64,000 nt of DNA from Microcebus murinus (taxonomy: Eukaryota > Chordata > Mammalia > Primates > Cheirogaleidae): positions 51,240,001-51,304,000 of the forward strand of contig NC_134109.1 of assembly GCF_040939455.1 (NCBI RefSeq), read 5' to 3'. The notes below the pieces were generated by a model. The model was given only the letters and a program-made list of their open reading frames with translations, was not told the DNA's origin and did not search any database. The position numbers and the translations under genes are program-made. Of the stretch, positions 23,421-34,840 are shown piece after piece; position 1 is the first letter of the stretch; each line of letters begins with the position of its first letter.

Positions 23421-23429
23421 AAGAATCTC

Positions 23430-23960
23430 CATTATATGCATTATTTCTGATCCAGTAATCATATTTCTAAGGATCTTACAGGAAAAAATGATTTTAAGTA
23501 CTCTTAAGATGTATTCATCTTATGTTTCAGTTATTCTTTTAAAATATGCAATTTTAAACTGAAAAAAACTTCTGTTAACTATCAGTGGTTATCTCTAAAG
23601 GGTGATTGTATCTTTTTAAAATTTTTTTATTTTTAATTATTATGAGTATATAATAGTTCTATATCTTCCTAAGGTACATGTGATGCTTTGATACAGGCAT
23701 ACAATGTGAATTAATCAAATCAGGGTAATTGAGGTATCCATCACTTCAGGCATTACCATTCTTTGTGTTAGGAAAAATCTCTACTCTTTTAGTTATTTTA
23801 ACATTTACACTAACTTATTATTTATAGTCACTTTGTTGAGCTATCAAATATTGTTCATTCTCTCTAACTGTAGGGTGATTATTTCTTTATCAATAGTTTT
23901 CTACAGTTTCCAAATTCTCCTTATTGAGCATTTATGAATTTTATAACCAGAAGATATAAG
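23430..23960 (+). mobile_element. Ancient L1M/HAL1-like 3' end, split by an L1
   Basis: The left part (TAACTATCAGTGGTTATCTC near 23576-23595) and the right part (TTTTCTACAGTTTCCAAATT near 23898-23917) fit the order of the old L1M/HAL1 3' end, in which the 'GTGGTTATCTCT' block is followed by an 'ATTTTCCAAATTTTCTAC'-like block. A minus-strand L1 separates them at 23608-23871. This is from remembered consensus, so the family is approximate. Confidence 0.55.
23608..23871 (-). mobile_element. Primate L1 3'UTR insertion, antisense
   Basis: The antisense 3'UTR reads AAGGTACATGTGATGCTTTG, TCAAATCAGGGTAATTGAGG and ATCCATCACTTCAGGCATTA, an old L1 3' end. A perfect 9-bp duplication, AGGGTGATT, lies at 23599-23607 and 23872-23880. 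No coding sequence remains. Confidence 0.85.
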
Positions 23961-25474
23961 TTGGGTGGGGTAGGGATTTTGAGAAAAAAAACAAAGCTAT
24001 ACATTCAGGGCCTGCAGTTTAATTCTCCCCACTCTCTGTTCTGCCCATTAATCATTTGACCACACTGGCATATTGATATTGCTGAGTTTAAATCTAAAGC
24101 ATAAACAGAATCTCCAGCCTTGTGATTCAAAGAATTATAAATCATAGAATGAGCAGGCACATTCTGTGTCACAGAAAAAAGATGCATAAAAAACAAATTA
24201 TATGCAGGAACATATCATGCCAAAATGTAGAACACTTTCTCATTATTCACTTTAAGCCATGCTGAATATGTTCAGCCTTATGTATTTCAGACTTATGTAT
24301 TTTAGTTACATGAGCCATCTTTTATTTTTTAAGAAAAGTACAAAAATACAATAAGAAGCTACTTTTAACAAGGCAATGCTATGAATTCAGTGAAAGCTTT
24401 ATTATCTCCACTTAGTCCATTATTCTTGAGATCAAAGTTTATTATCTTTTCTAAGACGACACCTGTCTGTCCCATAGTTCTCTTGTTCAATAACTTCCAT
24501 TTAAAAATGTCTCTGCTTCCAAATCAAAGGAAATATTAAAGTACATGATGTGTCTCTGAAGATCTAGACTCCAAATGCTTTGGGCCTTTAGAAGTGCAAC
24601 TATAGAAAAACCACAAAGGACTACAAAGCAGGATGAAATATTAGCCATGGCCCTTGTATAGATTATTGCCAAAGGAGTGTTTTTGGCTTGAGGAACTCAA
24701 TGATTTATTACTGTTCAACTAACCTCCAATGAAAGTATTGCAAAGTCTCTGGAACAGACTTTAGAAATATCTCTAGATGTCAAGCATAAGACAGAGGGAG
24801 AGACTGACTTAGCATATAGACTGAGTCTATTACCGTCAATAATACTATAATAGCATAACATAAAATATTTCCAAGTCCCCTCTGGCTAGTATGAAATACC
24901 AGGATCTAAGCTCATAAGCTCATAAGGTCCTGATTTACTGCTACCGTTTTCAACACATTGGCTCACTTGCTCATAATAAACTTGAAATCCTGATACTCCT
25001 TTTATATTTAGAAATAGTCATTCGACTTTCATGCTTCCTGGTTCAGGAATCAAAAAATAGCTAGAGAAACATGGTGTTGGGTGTATGGCTGTGTGGCAGG
25101 AATACAAATGCAGAAAATGTGGCGATGACAAATTGCTAATACACCAAACCCTGCTACCAATAGAATAGTAACTGCTTTTATACTGGTTATTATCTTAGCA
25201 ATGGAAATTTCAACTACTAATAAGGATTGCATCATAACTACTACTTCAGGAATATAGAGTTTCCTATTACAGATAAAACTTAACACTTGCTTTCTATTTC
25301 CTCATTGGAACTTTATGTTGCTTAATTTTTGGACATTACACTAATAATTAACATCTTCTAGATTCCTTGAGGAAAGAAGCTAATCAAAAGGACTTATGGG
25401 ATTAACTTTGACTTCTCTGTGATAAGTCTGTTAAAATATATATTGCCAAGACAACTGTACTTAAATGTCATTAA
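23961..25474. other. Unassigned AT-rich DNA
   Basis: No repeat family, exon or RNA gene is recognised. The reading frames here are short and featureless. Confidence 0.45.
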
Positions 25475-25595
25475 ACAGATCTTTTGTTCATTTATCCACA
25501 CCCATTCATCATATATTTATGAAACATCTATTATGTGCATGGCCTTGTTATAGGCCCCAGAGATGCAAGAATAAAGAAATAGCAATAAAGAAGAA
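25475..25595 (-). mobile_element. L2-like fragment, antisense tail
   Basis: The segment resembles the reverse of the L2 tail: 'ATATTTATGAAACATCTATTATGTGC' (first 20 bases as ATATTTATGAAACATCTATT), then GGCCTTGTTATAGGCCCCAGAGATGC. It is short and diverged. Confidence 0.5.
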
Positions 25596-25599
25596 GAAA

Positions 25600-26830
25600 G
25601 TTCTGAGTTTAGAGCACCCAATTTTAAGACAGTATCTTAGGCTATATCTTAAAATTTTAAGATGATTATTATAACTTAAAACTACTCAGATTCTGTAATG
25701 ATTCCATTAAACTAAGATTTTAAACCATTCCGAAGATTTAAAAATTCACCATTGGTCAATACTAAAGAAAATACTTTATTTCATATCACTGCATGTTAAA
25801 AACAAAGAGAAGAACGCTAAAAAAAGAAGCAGAAGAATATATTGCTCTGAATTTAAGGAATAAAGTCTTCCCCTAATAGGTAACCATAAAAAATAGCATA
25901 AGTAATGTTGTAAGTAATAGACACCCCTAAGAATCATGATTTTTTGCTACTTCATAAGAAAATATTATCTACATATTAATACCTTAAACCACAAATGACA
26001 GAGGTAATTTATTCCCAACTCAACACCTTCACTTCTATCCCCTAGAATAGAAAACAATTGCTAAAACCATAAGAATGAAAACAAACATTAATTTGCAAAA
26101 ATTGTTTATTACATTCACAGCTGGAAAGCTAATAAACTTTGGAAAGACATTTTCTACTCTAGTCCAATTCAAATGATAGTGTCTACATCTTCATTTAACA
26201 GAAAACAAGTCTCAAAGAAAGAGATTAATCTCTAAATCCCTGCCATTCATCATCAAGAGCAAATTAGGTAACTGCTTGCTGCTGCTTCTACCATTTCAAT
26301 AATTCATAAGATTCTCCTGCAAAGGTTGCATCAGTTAAATCTCTGAGAGTAAAGTATCTTTACAGCTGAATTCATGTGGGGTGGTTTAACTAACTGACTT
26401 TGACATTTCATGAACTAAACTATAGCCAATCTGAATAGGTTGAAACATCATTCAGCTACCAAGTTCAGTCCAGGCCAAAACTAAGAAAAAAGGGACATTT
26501 GCCTCCTCGGTCTTCTACTGTCCTTGTCTTTGCCCTTCACTCACCCCTGTACTCTCCTTCACTCCAACTACCTGGTGCCTGGGCCATCCTCTGGATGTCC
26601 AGTGACTCCACTCCAGAATGTATCTCCCATTTATTGAGGGTCCAGATTTTTAGAAAGGAAGCTATTTGAAGTGATATCTACTAAAATGTGATGAATAGTC
26701 AATAGTACTATATTTACTTTCCAAGGGCTATTTGCTTTTTAAAAGCAAATGGAAAAGAAGAAAGAGGAAATGGCTGTTAATGTTAAGTAAACAGTCTTAT
26801 ATTGTGATAATTCAGGGTGTATAACGAACC
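25600..26830. other. Unassigned DNA
   Basis: No feature is recognised in this 1.2 kb. Near 26510-26620 the sequence is C/T-rich (GTCTTCTACTGTCCTTGTCT) but without exon-like structure that I can support. Confidence 0.45.
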
Positions 26831-26844
26831 AAAATAAAGACTTT

Positions 26845-27174
26845 TGGCCAGCACGGTGGCTCACGCCTGTAATCCTCGCACTCTAGGAGGCCAAAGCAGG
26901 AGCATTGCTTGAGCTCAGGAGTTTGAGACCAGCCTGAGCAAGAGCGAGACCCCCATCTCTACTGAAAATAGAAAAAATTAATCAGGCAACCAAAAATGGA
27001 ACAAAAAATTAGCCAGGTGTGGTGGCTCGCACCTATAGTCCCAGCTTCTCAGGAGGCTGAGGCAGGAAGATCGCTTGAGCCCAGGAGTTTGAGCTTGCTG
27101 TGAGTTAGGCTGATGCCATAGCACTCAATCTAGCCCAGGCAACAAAGCGAGACTCTGTCTCAAAAAAATAAAAT
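26845..27174 (+). mobile_element. Alu SINE, older strepsirrhine form
   Basis: The copy starts TGGCCAGCACGGTGGCTCAC and ends GCGAGACTCTGTCTCAAAAA followed by an AAATAAAAT tail. It is flanked by AAAATAAAGACTTT at 26831-26844 and 27175-27188 (14 bp, exact). The middle holds a partly duplicated linker (AAAATAGAAAAAATTAATCA and then AAAAATGGAACAAAAAATTA). CpG sites are largely lost compared with the Alus at 3332 and 61926, suggesting an older copy. Confidence 0.95.
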
Positions 27175-27364
27175 AAAATAAAGACTTTCAAGCAGTTTGA
27201 GAAGGGCAGAAAATAATAGACTAGAAAGACTTCTTAGGTAACCTCTTATTCAGTGGGGTTGGTCCTGTTTAAGGTTAATAAATAGAGTTAATCACTCTAT
27301 ATTTCTTTTACATCCTATAAATATCTCCTTTTCTTTACTTGCCAGTTGTAATATAAAGTACTTC

Positions 27365-27990
27365 ATTTTTTCATCCAACACTCAAATGTTTGTCAGATGC
27401 ATATTCTGTTTCAGACACTGCCTTAGGTCCTAAAGGTGCAGCAGTGAAAGAACAGCGGGCCTACCCTCACAGAGCCCACATTCTGGTGGCAAAAACCATA
27501 TGGTATAAAAGTAAAGAAATAAGTAAACAAGATAATTTCATATTATAAAATGGTCTATGAGGAAATAAACAAGGTGATGAAATAAGTTGTGCCTGGAGAG
27601 GATCCTTGAGCAAAAATGGTCAAGAAAGTTCTCTCTGAAGAGCTAACTTTGACCTGAGACCTAAAGACAAAGAATGAGCCAGCCAGGCAAACTGCTAGGG
27701 CAAGAGAATTTCAAGGAGAGGGAATGGTATGTGCAAAGGCCCTAACCCAGAAAGGGGCTTGCCATAATTCAGAGGCAGAAGGGAGGCCAGTATGTTGAAG
27801 CATTGCAAGAGGGTGGTACGACATGAGGCTGGAAAGATAGGCAGGAGCCAAACCTTGGAAGTCTGGATTTTCTTCTCTATGTCAGTGGAAACTTGGGGAA
27901 AGGTTTAACAAGAAGGGAGGAAGAAGGCCTGATCTAATTTATATTTTATCACCTTATAAAGATCACTCTAGTAGGTCTCCTTCCCACAAC
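27365..27990. repeat. Ancient mammalian interspersed repeat, family not resolved
   Basis: The order of phrases (TTTCAGACACTGCCTTAGGT, CAGAGCCCACATTCTGGTGG, AATGGTATGTGCAAAGGCCC, AAAGATCACTCTAGTAGG) is one I recognise from many dispersed copies in mammalian genomes, but I cannot name the family with confidence. Non-coding. Confidence 0.5.
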
Positions 27991-28029
27991 CTGAGTGTTT
28001 TTTTTTTTTATCTTAGTAATTGAGAGAAC

Positions 28030-28185
28030 AGAATCTAGAATTGAACTGCCTATGGTCAAATCTTGCCTCCACCTCTTACAGACCACTGACTTTTGACAAG
28101 TTCCATAACCTCTCTCAACCACAGCATTCTCATTTTATAAATGTAGAAAATATTAGTGCTTATGAGATCTGTATTTACTAGTACA
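28030..28185 (+). mobile_element. MIR SINE fragment
   Basis: MIR blocks are present in order: TCAAATCTTGCCTCCACCTC, TTTTGACAAGTTCCATAACC, TCTCTCAACCACAGCATTCT, CATTTTATAAATGTAGAAAA. Confidence 0.75.
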
Positions 28186-28189
28186 AAAC

Positions 28190-28610
28190 AGAGCTTTGAT
28201 TTCCCCTCTTAACCCTTGCTAAAACTGTGTATCTCCCAGTATTCCTAGTTTCAGTATATGGCAAGTCCACCCATCCAGTTGCTCTAACCAAACTCTAATT
28301 CATCATTTTACCTCATATTTCACATCTAATTTATGAGTCCTTTCTACCTTCAAAAAAGGTATTCTAAATCTCACCACTTCTTAACCATTTCCATTCCTAA
28401 AATAGTTCATGTCCCCATTATATCTCTCCTAGGATACTTCAACTGCTTTCTAACACTTAACTCTTCCATTCTCAGAACCTAGTCTAGTCTTAATACAGCA
28501 AAAGAAAGTTATATTTTAAAGGCAAAAGTCATATCATATCACTATCCTATTAATACTTATAACTCTCAAATGGAATCCAATTACATACAGAATAATATTC
28601 AGTCTCATTA
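28190..28610 (+). mobile_element. L2 LINE fragment
   Basis: Blocks TACTTCAACTGCTTTCTAAC-like (28435-28455), AGTTATATTTTAAAGGCAAAA-like and 'AACTCTCAAATGGAATCCAAT' fit the L2 order in which a 'GATCTTTTAAAA' block precedes a 'CTCCAATGGCTTCCC' block. It is diverged and no open frame remains. The L1 at 28630 follows directly. Confidence 0.6.
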
Positions 28611-28649
28611 GGAAGGATACAATAGAACTTAAATAAATGAAAGAATCAT

Positions 28650-29330
28650 TCAGGAGTTTTCAAAATGCAGCAGAAAGTTTCAGCAACAGATTAAATCAAG
28701 GAGAAGAAAAAATCTCATAGATTGAAGACAAAGCTATTGAGCTAATCCAATCATTTAAAGAGGCAGAGAAAAGGACAAGGGCAGAGTAATCACTTAGAGA
28801 GATGTGGGACTATGTGAAGCGAACAAACATATGAATTATAGGTATCCCTGAGAGAGTAGAAAGTGCTAAAAGCATGGAAAATCTATTTGAGGAAATTATG
28901 GTGGAAAACTTCCCCAGTATCGCCAGAGATCCAAACATCCATATACAAGATGGTCATTGAACTCCAGGAAAATTCACAGGAAATAGGACATCTCCAAGAC
29001 ATATAATATTCTACCTGACTAAAGTCAAAGTGAAAGAGAAAATTCTACAAGCATCTAGCTAGATGTAAGGAACAACTGACCTACAAGGGAAAACCCATCA
29101 GGATAACAGCAGACTTCTCAGTGGGAACCTTACAAGCCAGAAGGGAGTAGGCCCCCATTGTCAATCTTTTTAAATAAAACAGCTGCCAGCCTCGAATTTT
29201 GTATGATGAAAAACTAAGTTTCACATTGATGGAGAAATTAAGTCTTTTCAGGACAAGCAAACACTGACAGAATTCACCAAGTCCAGATTTGCCTAGCACA
29301 AAGTATTCATACCTGAACTATACATAGATC
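28650..29330 (+). pseudogene. L1 ORF1 remnant (older element)
   Basis: The coiled-coil end, RRM (ATGTGGGACTATGTGAAGCG, then an INVENTORY-like region with several stops) and C-terminal domain are recognisable at DNA level (GACTTCTCAGTGGGAACCTT, TCACATTGATGGAGAAATTA). Stops and indels break every frame. The product would have been the L1 RNA-binding chaperone. Confidence 0.8.
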
Positions 29331-30578
29331 AGCACAGTTGATACCCACCACTGCAAAAATCACCAAAAAGCTAAAAGTCAGAGCCCAGTCAACACAATGG
29401 CTTAAGAGGTAAAACAGAGTTCTAGTCAACAGGAAAAACAGAAATCTACCCCACTTATAAAATCTTTCAATAAATGTGAAATGCTTGAACTCCCCACTAA
29501 AAAGATATAGGCTGGCTGAATGGATAAAAAACAAAGCCAGTATTTGCCATCTCCAGGAAACACTTCTAACCCACAGGACATATTTATACTTAAGGTGAAG
29601 GGGTGGAAAACAATATTCCATGAAAAGTGAAACCAAAAGAAAGCTGGTATAGCAGTTCTCATATTAGATAACATAGACTTCAAATCAACAAAAGTAATGA
29701 AAGACAAAGATAGTCATTATATAATGGTAAAGGAAACATTCAACCAGAAAATACAGAAATCCTAAATATTTCCATACCTGATATAGATCCATGCAGATTT
29801 AAAAGGCAAATCCTACTTGATCTAAACAAAATGATAAACAGTAGCACAGTAATAGCCAGGGACTTCAACACCCCTCTGACACAACAGGTCAGATCCTCCA
29901 AACAGAAAATAGAAACAATAGACTTAAACAGGACTCTAGAGCTGGGTCTCACAAACATTTACATAACATTTTACCTCAAAATCACTATAGATATTTGCCT
30001 CATCATCTCACTAAACATTCTCTAAAATTAATCACATCCTAAGCCAAAAAAAAATGCCTCAACAAATTAAAAAAAAAAAAAAAAGAAATTATACCATGCA
30101 TCTTCTCAGATGACAGTGGAATAAAAGTAGAAATAAACTCAAGGAGAAACACTTATCTCTACACAAAGTCATGGAAACTAAACCTACTGCTGAATGATTG
30201 TTGGATCAAGGATGTAATTAAGATAGAAATCAAAAGATTCTTTGAGTTAAATGATAAAGGGGACACTAGTTATCAAAATCTGTGGGATTCAGTTAATGTA
30301 GTCCTGAGAAGAAAATTCATAACTTTAAATGCCTACATCCACAAGACAAAAAAAGATCACAAATCAACAATCTAATGAATCATCTCAAGCAACTGGAAAA
30401 AGAAGAGCAAAGCAACTCCAAACCCAGCAGAGGAAAAGAAATAACCAAGAAGAGAAAAACTAAATAAAATTGATAACAAAAGAATTATATAGAAACTTAA
30501 TTTTTAAAAAGTTGGTTCTTTGAAAAGATAAACAAAATTGACAGATCTCTTGCTAGATTAACCAGAAGAAGAAAAGAA

Positions 30579-30614
30579 AGAACTCTAAGAATCTCAAGAA
30601 CTCTAAGAATCTCA
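30579..30614. repeat. 18-bp tandem duplication in old ORF2
   Basis: AGAACTCTAAGAATCTCA is present twice, head to tail (30579-30596, 30597-30614). Copies 1-3 have only one equivalent unit. It keeps the frame (18 bp). Confidence 0.9.
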
Positions 30615-31305
30615 ATCAGGAATGAAAAAGGAGAAATCACAACTGATACCACAGAAATACAAAATATTATCAGACAAGAGAAGGAAATCAAGGGCATCCA
30701 AATGGGGGCAGAAGAGGTCAAATTTTCACTCTTTGCTGACAATATGAACTTATATCTAGAAAACCCCAAATATTCTGCCAAGAGACTCCTGGAATTCATA
30801 AACAAATTCAGCAAAGTTTCAGGTTACAAAATCAATGTACACAAATCAGTAGCATTCATATACATCAACAACAGTCAAGCTAAGAATCAAATCAATGTCT
30901 CAATATTTTTCACAGTGGCAATAAAGAAAATAAAATACCTAGGAATATATTTAAGTAAGGATGTGAAAGACCACCACAGGGAGAACTATGATACACTGAG
31001 GAAGAAAATTGCAAAGGACATAAACAGATGGAAATCATGCTCATGGACTAGCAGAATCAACATTGTTAAAATGCCTACACTACCCAAAGTAATCTACAGA
31101 TTCAATGCAATCCCCATTAAAATACCAATATCATTCTTTGCAGATCTAGAGAAAACAATTCTGCTTTCTATGCAACCAGAACAAACTGCAAATAGCCAAA
31201 GCTACCTCAAGCAAAATTAGGGGCATCAATTAACCAGGCTTCAAGCTATACTACAAGGCTATAATAACCAAAACAGCATTGTAATGGCACAAGAACAGAG
31301 ACACA

Positions 31306-31347
31306 TACCCCCATAATATAATAAAAGAAAAGAAAAGAAAAAAAAAT
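31306..31347 (+). mobile_element. 42-bp L1 3'-tail micro-insertion
   Basis: A TACCCCCATAATATAATAAA core followed by an AAAAG-rich tail is inserted into the older ORF2. It is flanked by an exact 12-bp duplication, AACAGAGACACA, at 31294-31305 and 31348-31359. The core is the very end of a strepsirrhine L1 3'UTR. Only about 20 bp of L1 sequence plus the tail was copied. Confidence 0.88.
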
Positions 31348-32447
31348 AACAGAGACACAGACCAATGCATCAGAACAGAGAACCCAGATATAAAACTATC
31401 CTCATATTGCCATCTGACCTTGGAGAGGGCAAACAAAAACATACACTGGGGAAAAGAATCTCTATTCAGTAAATGGTACCAGGAAAATTGGACAGCCACA
31501 TGTAGAAGACTGAAATAGGATCTGCACCTCTCACCTCTCACAAAAATCAACTCACTTGGATAAAAGACTTAAACATCAGATGGATAAAAGACAACACATT
31601 AAACCATAAGAATTCTAGAAGAAAATGTTGGCAAAATTCTTACAGACATTGGTCTAAGCAAAGAATTTATGAAAAAGACCCCAAAGGCAATCCAGCAACA
31701 ACAAAAATAAATAAATGGGATCAAATCAAATTAAAAGGCTTCTGCATAGCCAAGGAAACAATCAATAAAGTGAATAGACAACCTACAGAATGGGAGAAAA
31801 CATTTGCATACTATACATCTGATAAGGGGCTGCTAACCTGAATCTACAGAGAACTCAAGCAAATCAACAAGAAAATATCAAAGAACCCCATTAAAAAGTA
31901 GGCAAAGGATATGAACAGATACTTTTGAAAAGAAGGTAGACTAATACTCAAACATCAATTGAAAAAATGCTCGACATCTCTAATCATCAGGGAAATGCAA
32001 ATCAAAACCACAGTGAGATATCACCTAAGTCCAGTGAGAATAGTTTCTATCAAAAAGTCCCAAAACAACAAATGCTGGCATGGATATGGAGAGACAGGAA
32101 CATTTATACCCTGTTGGTTGGACTGCAAACTACTACAACCTCTATGTAAAGCAGTGTGGAGATACCTCAAAGAACTAAAAGTAGAACTACCATCTGATCC
32201 AACAGTCCAGTCCCACTACTGGGTATTTACCCAAAGGAACAAAAGGCATCTGCACTAGAATGTTTATAGCAGTATAATTCACAATTGCAAAGATGTAGAA
32301 ACAACTCGAGTGTCTATCAATATGTTACTGGATTAATAAAATGTGATATACCACATTCCATGTGTACCATAGAGTTCTACTCAGCCATAAGTAATGGTTA
32401 AATAATATCTCTTATATTAACCTGGATGGAACTGGAGACCAGTTTTC

Positions 32448-32772
32448 TTTTTTTTTTTGAGACAGAGTCACACTCTGTTACCCAGGCAGGCTAGAGTGCT
32501 GGGTATCACCCTAGCTCACAACAACCTCAAACTCCTGGGCTCAAGCAATCTTCCTGCCTCAGCCTCCCAAGTAGCTGGGACTACAGATATGTGCCACCAT
32601 GCCCAGCTAATTTTTCTATATATTTTTAGTTGCCCAATTAATTGCTTTCTGTTTTTAGTAGACATGGGTCTCACTCTTGCTCAGGCTGTTTCGAACTCCT
32701 GACCTTGAGTAATCCTCCTGCCTCAGCCTCCCAGAGTGCTAGGATTACAGGTGTGAGCCAACGTGCCCAGCC
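32448..32772 (-). mobile_element. Alu SINE inside the older L1
   Basis: The copy is in reverse: poly(T), GAGACAGAGTCACACTCTGT, and ending GTGAGCCAACGTGCCCAGCC. The linker has the TTGCCCAATTAATTGC block of strepsirrhine Alus. The flanks CAGTTTTCT and CATTTTTCT look like a worn target duplication. CpGs are mostly lost, so it is of middle age. It splits the last part of L1 ORF2 ('GGAACTGGAGACCA' on the left, 'CTAAATGAAGTATCACAAGA' on the right). Confidence 0.93.
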
Positions 32773-33261
32773 TCATTTTTCTAAATGAAGTATCACAAGA
32801 ATGGAAAACAAACACCACATGTACACACCATTAAATTGGAACTAATTCATCAACACCTATGTGCACATATGGAAATAACACTCATTGGAAATCAAGCAGA
32901 TGGCAACAGGGAGGAGAGGATGGGTAAATTCACACCTAATGAATATAATGCACACATCTCTGGGTGATGGTCACACTTATTACTTTGACTCAAAGTGTAT
33001 AAAAGTAATTTATGTAACCCAAGCATTTGTACCCCCATAATATTCTGAAATAAAATTTTTAAAAAGATACAAAGGAAATTTGGTTATTTCTGTAGCATAT
33101 GACAATTTAGCATAATTATTATTATTTATAACATATACCAAGACATATTAGAATTTTAGGGATCTCAGTTTTAAAGCAGATGTTCATATTAAATTCATAC
33201 ATATGTAATCCAAAGAAAGTTAAAAACCATTTCCAATTTGACAATACTTTCCATATGTTTT

Positions 33262-33342
33262 TTAAAAAGTTTCTTTCTTTTATTTCAGAATATTGAGGGG
33301 GTACAAATGTTTCTGGTTACACGGATTACTTTTTTGTTTTAA
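33262..33342 (-). mobile_element. Short L1 3' end, antisense
   Basis: TTTTATTTCAGAATATTGAG, GGGGTACAAATGTTTCTGGT and TACACGGATTACTTTT are the reverse of an L1 end (…TTTGTACCCCC…ATATTCTGAAATAAAA). About 80 bp only. A target duplication was not found. Confidence 0.75.
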
Positions 33343-33840
33343 CATATCAAATTAGTTTAATAAATTTCTCTTAGATTTTTAAAAAAATTATTTATTAAAA
33401 CAATGTAAAAAAAGGCAATATAGTGAATGGTGACATGATCACAAAGAACAAATGTCGTTTAAATTGGGATAAAATTTTCAGTGACTGCTAGATACATTAA
33501 TTCAAAAACTACAGTAAATGAAACAACTGTGATTTAAAAAAATAAAAAGATTATGTGTGTAGGAAAGGTATAATTGATGAATTAGAACTCTCAAAACAAT
33601 GACAGTGGTGTTAAAGTTGCATGAAGAGTTTGAATAAAATAGTTTTATAAAATTAGGAAAAAGAATATTTTAAAATAAGTAATTTCAAATTAGTGTGTAC
33701 CTAAATAAATGTGTTTTAAATAGACTTTGAGAGAATTTATCTGGATCCCCAAAAGTTTATATATTTATATTTCTATTGTGATTAACTTGTACTCATGTAC
33801 ATATAGTAAGGCTTTATCAACTAAAGCTTGAAATATACCA

Positions 33841-33841
<1 letters not shown>

Positions 33842-33906
<65 letters not shown>
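33842..33906. repeat. (GT)n microsatellite with GA tail
   Basis: An uninterrupted GT run of about 56 bp is followed by GAGAGAGAGA. It lies at the left edge of an ancient L1M/HAL1-like 3' end. Confidence 0.98.
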
Positions 33907-34205
33907 TACTACACAGCCATTAGAAACTATGTATAAAAATTCATATTTATTGACAAAGAAAGCTATGTATTTACAAGTGGAGAAAAGCAGTTAGATCATA
34001 ACATGTATGATAGGGCCTTATTTCTATAAATTAGTTATATGCATAAATATATAAAGACAGAGAGATATGAATCTCCATAAATATTACTAGAGGTTACCTC
34101 TTTGTGAAATCAAGTAAGTTATACATTTCTTACTGTATTTTTCTATATTATAAGTTTTTCAAAAATTCTGTATTATAAGACTGATCAAGATTTAAAAAAA
34201 AAGAA
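33898..34205 (+). mobile_element. Ancient L1M/HAL1-like 3' end
   Basis: TACTACACAGCCATTAGAAA starts a segment that follows the old L1M order, with TAGAGGTTACCTCTTTGTGA and TATAAGTTTTTCAAAAATTC before a final A-rich tail. It is strongly diverged and non-coding. The family is given as approximate. Confidence 0.55.
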
Positions 34206-34825
34206 AATCATATATCTTTTGTGTATCATACAGATTCCTATGCAACCAAAATTTCTCAATGATAGCAGAGCATGATGTCATGATAATATATCCTAGACGT
34301 TAAGTCCAGGGCCTTTATATCTGTTTTTATAACATCAAAGAGAAGAAATAAAAAGAAAATCTCCCAAATCCTAACAATGTACTGAAGAATATTTAAAGGT
34401 ATGAGATGTGGGCCCAAAGTAGTGCCATGTGAATCTGCTGCTTCACTTCAAACTACTATTAATCTGACTGTACCACTATGTTTACTCTCTGATTTATTGG
34501 AAAATATCAAATGAGTACATACTATATTAGATTTCATGTCAATTTCAACCATGCATATACCATTATCCCTGCTATGATGCCATGTTCTTAAATTATCACA
34601 ATTCAAGGCAGGATGGGAAAGTATCCTGGTAAGGTATTTACATGCTTCAAAAGTTCCAAAGAGAAGATCATTTTCAACCCCACTGAGCAAAGGCAATTTA
34701 AAAAGTTGGTGATTTCTGAGCCATGCTGGGAAGGATTGGGAGAATTCCAGGATACTAAGAAAGACAGAGAAAAGACCTCTCAGCAGAGAAGGAGGAAAAC
34801 CTAGTCCACAAAGTTTAGATGTGTG
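34206..34825. other. Unassigned DNA
   Basis: No recognised repeat or gene. The 63-codon frame at 34613-34804 has no recognisable features and no exon context. Confidence 0.45.
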
Positions 34826-34840
34826 AGAAATATATGTTTA

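Larger units (their letters stand above)
29397..32835 (+). pseudogene. L1 ORF2 remnant with RT deletion (older element)
   Basis: Endonuclease text is readable near 29460-30130, including a fragment ARDFNTPLTQQ where the glycine of the intact GDFNTPL block is lost. The EN-to-RT linker follows. At about 30668 the sequence jumps from ACAGAAATACAAAATATTAT directly to CAGACAAGAGAAGGAAATCA, losing about 0.8 kb of the RT fingers and palm compared with copy 3. The catalytic box then reads FADN instead of FADD (ORF 30702-31220). The C-terminal cysteine region is at 32060-32130. An Alu splits the last codons. Confidence 0.88.
28630..33065 (+). mobile_element. Older L1, 5'-truncated and heavily rearranged
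   Basis: The element begins inside ORF1, runs through ORF2 and ends with a 3'UTR closing TTTGTACCCCCATAATATTC, TGAAATAAAATTTTT. A related pair, AGGATACAATAG near 28615 and AAGATACAAAGG near 33065, may be the worn target duplication. It has an internal deletion of about 0.8 kb in the RT region, a tandem 18-bp duplication, a 42-bp L1-tail insertion at 31306-31347 and an Alu at 32448-32772. It is clearly older than copies 1-3. Confidence 0.9.

Noticed and set aside
33842..33906. Long GT run as a Z-DNA or CRISPR-like array.
   Set aside because: It is a simple dinucleotide microsatellite without spacers.
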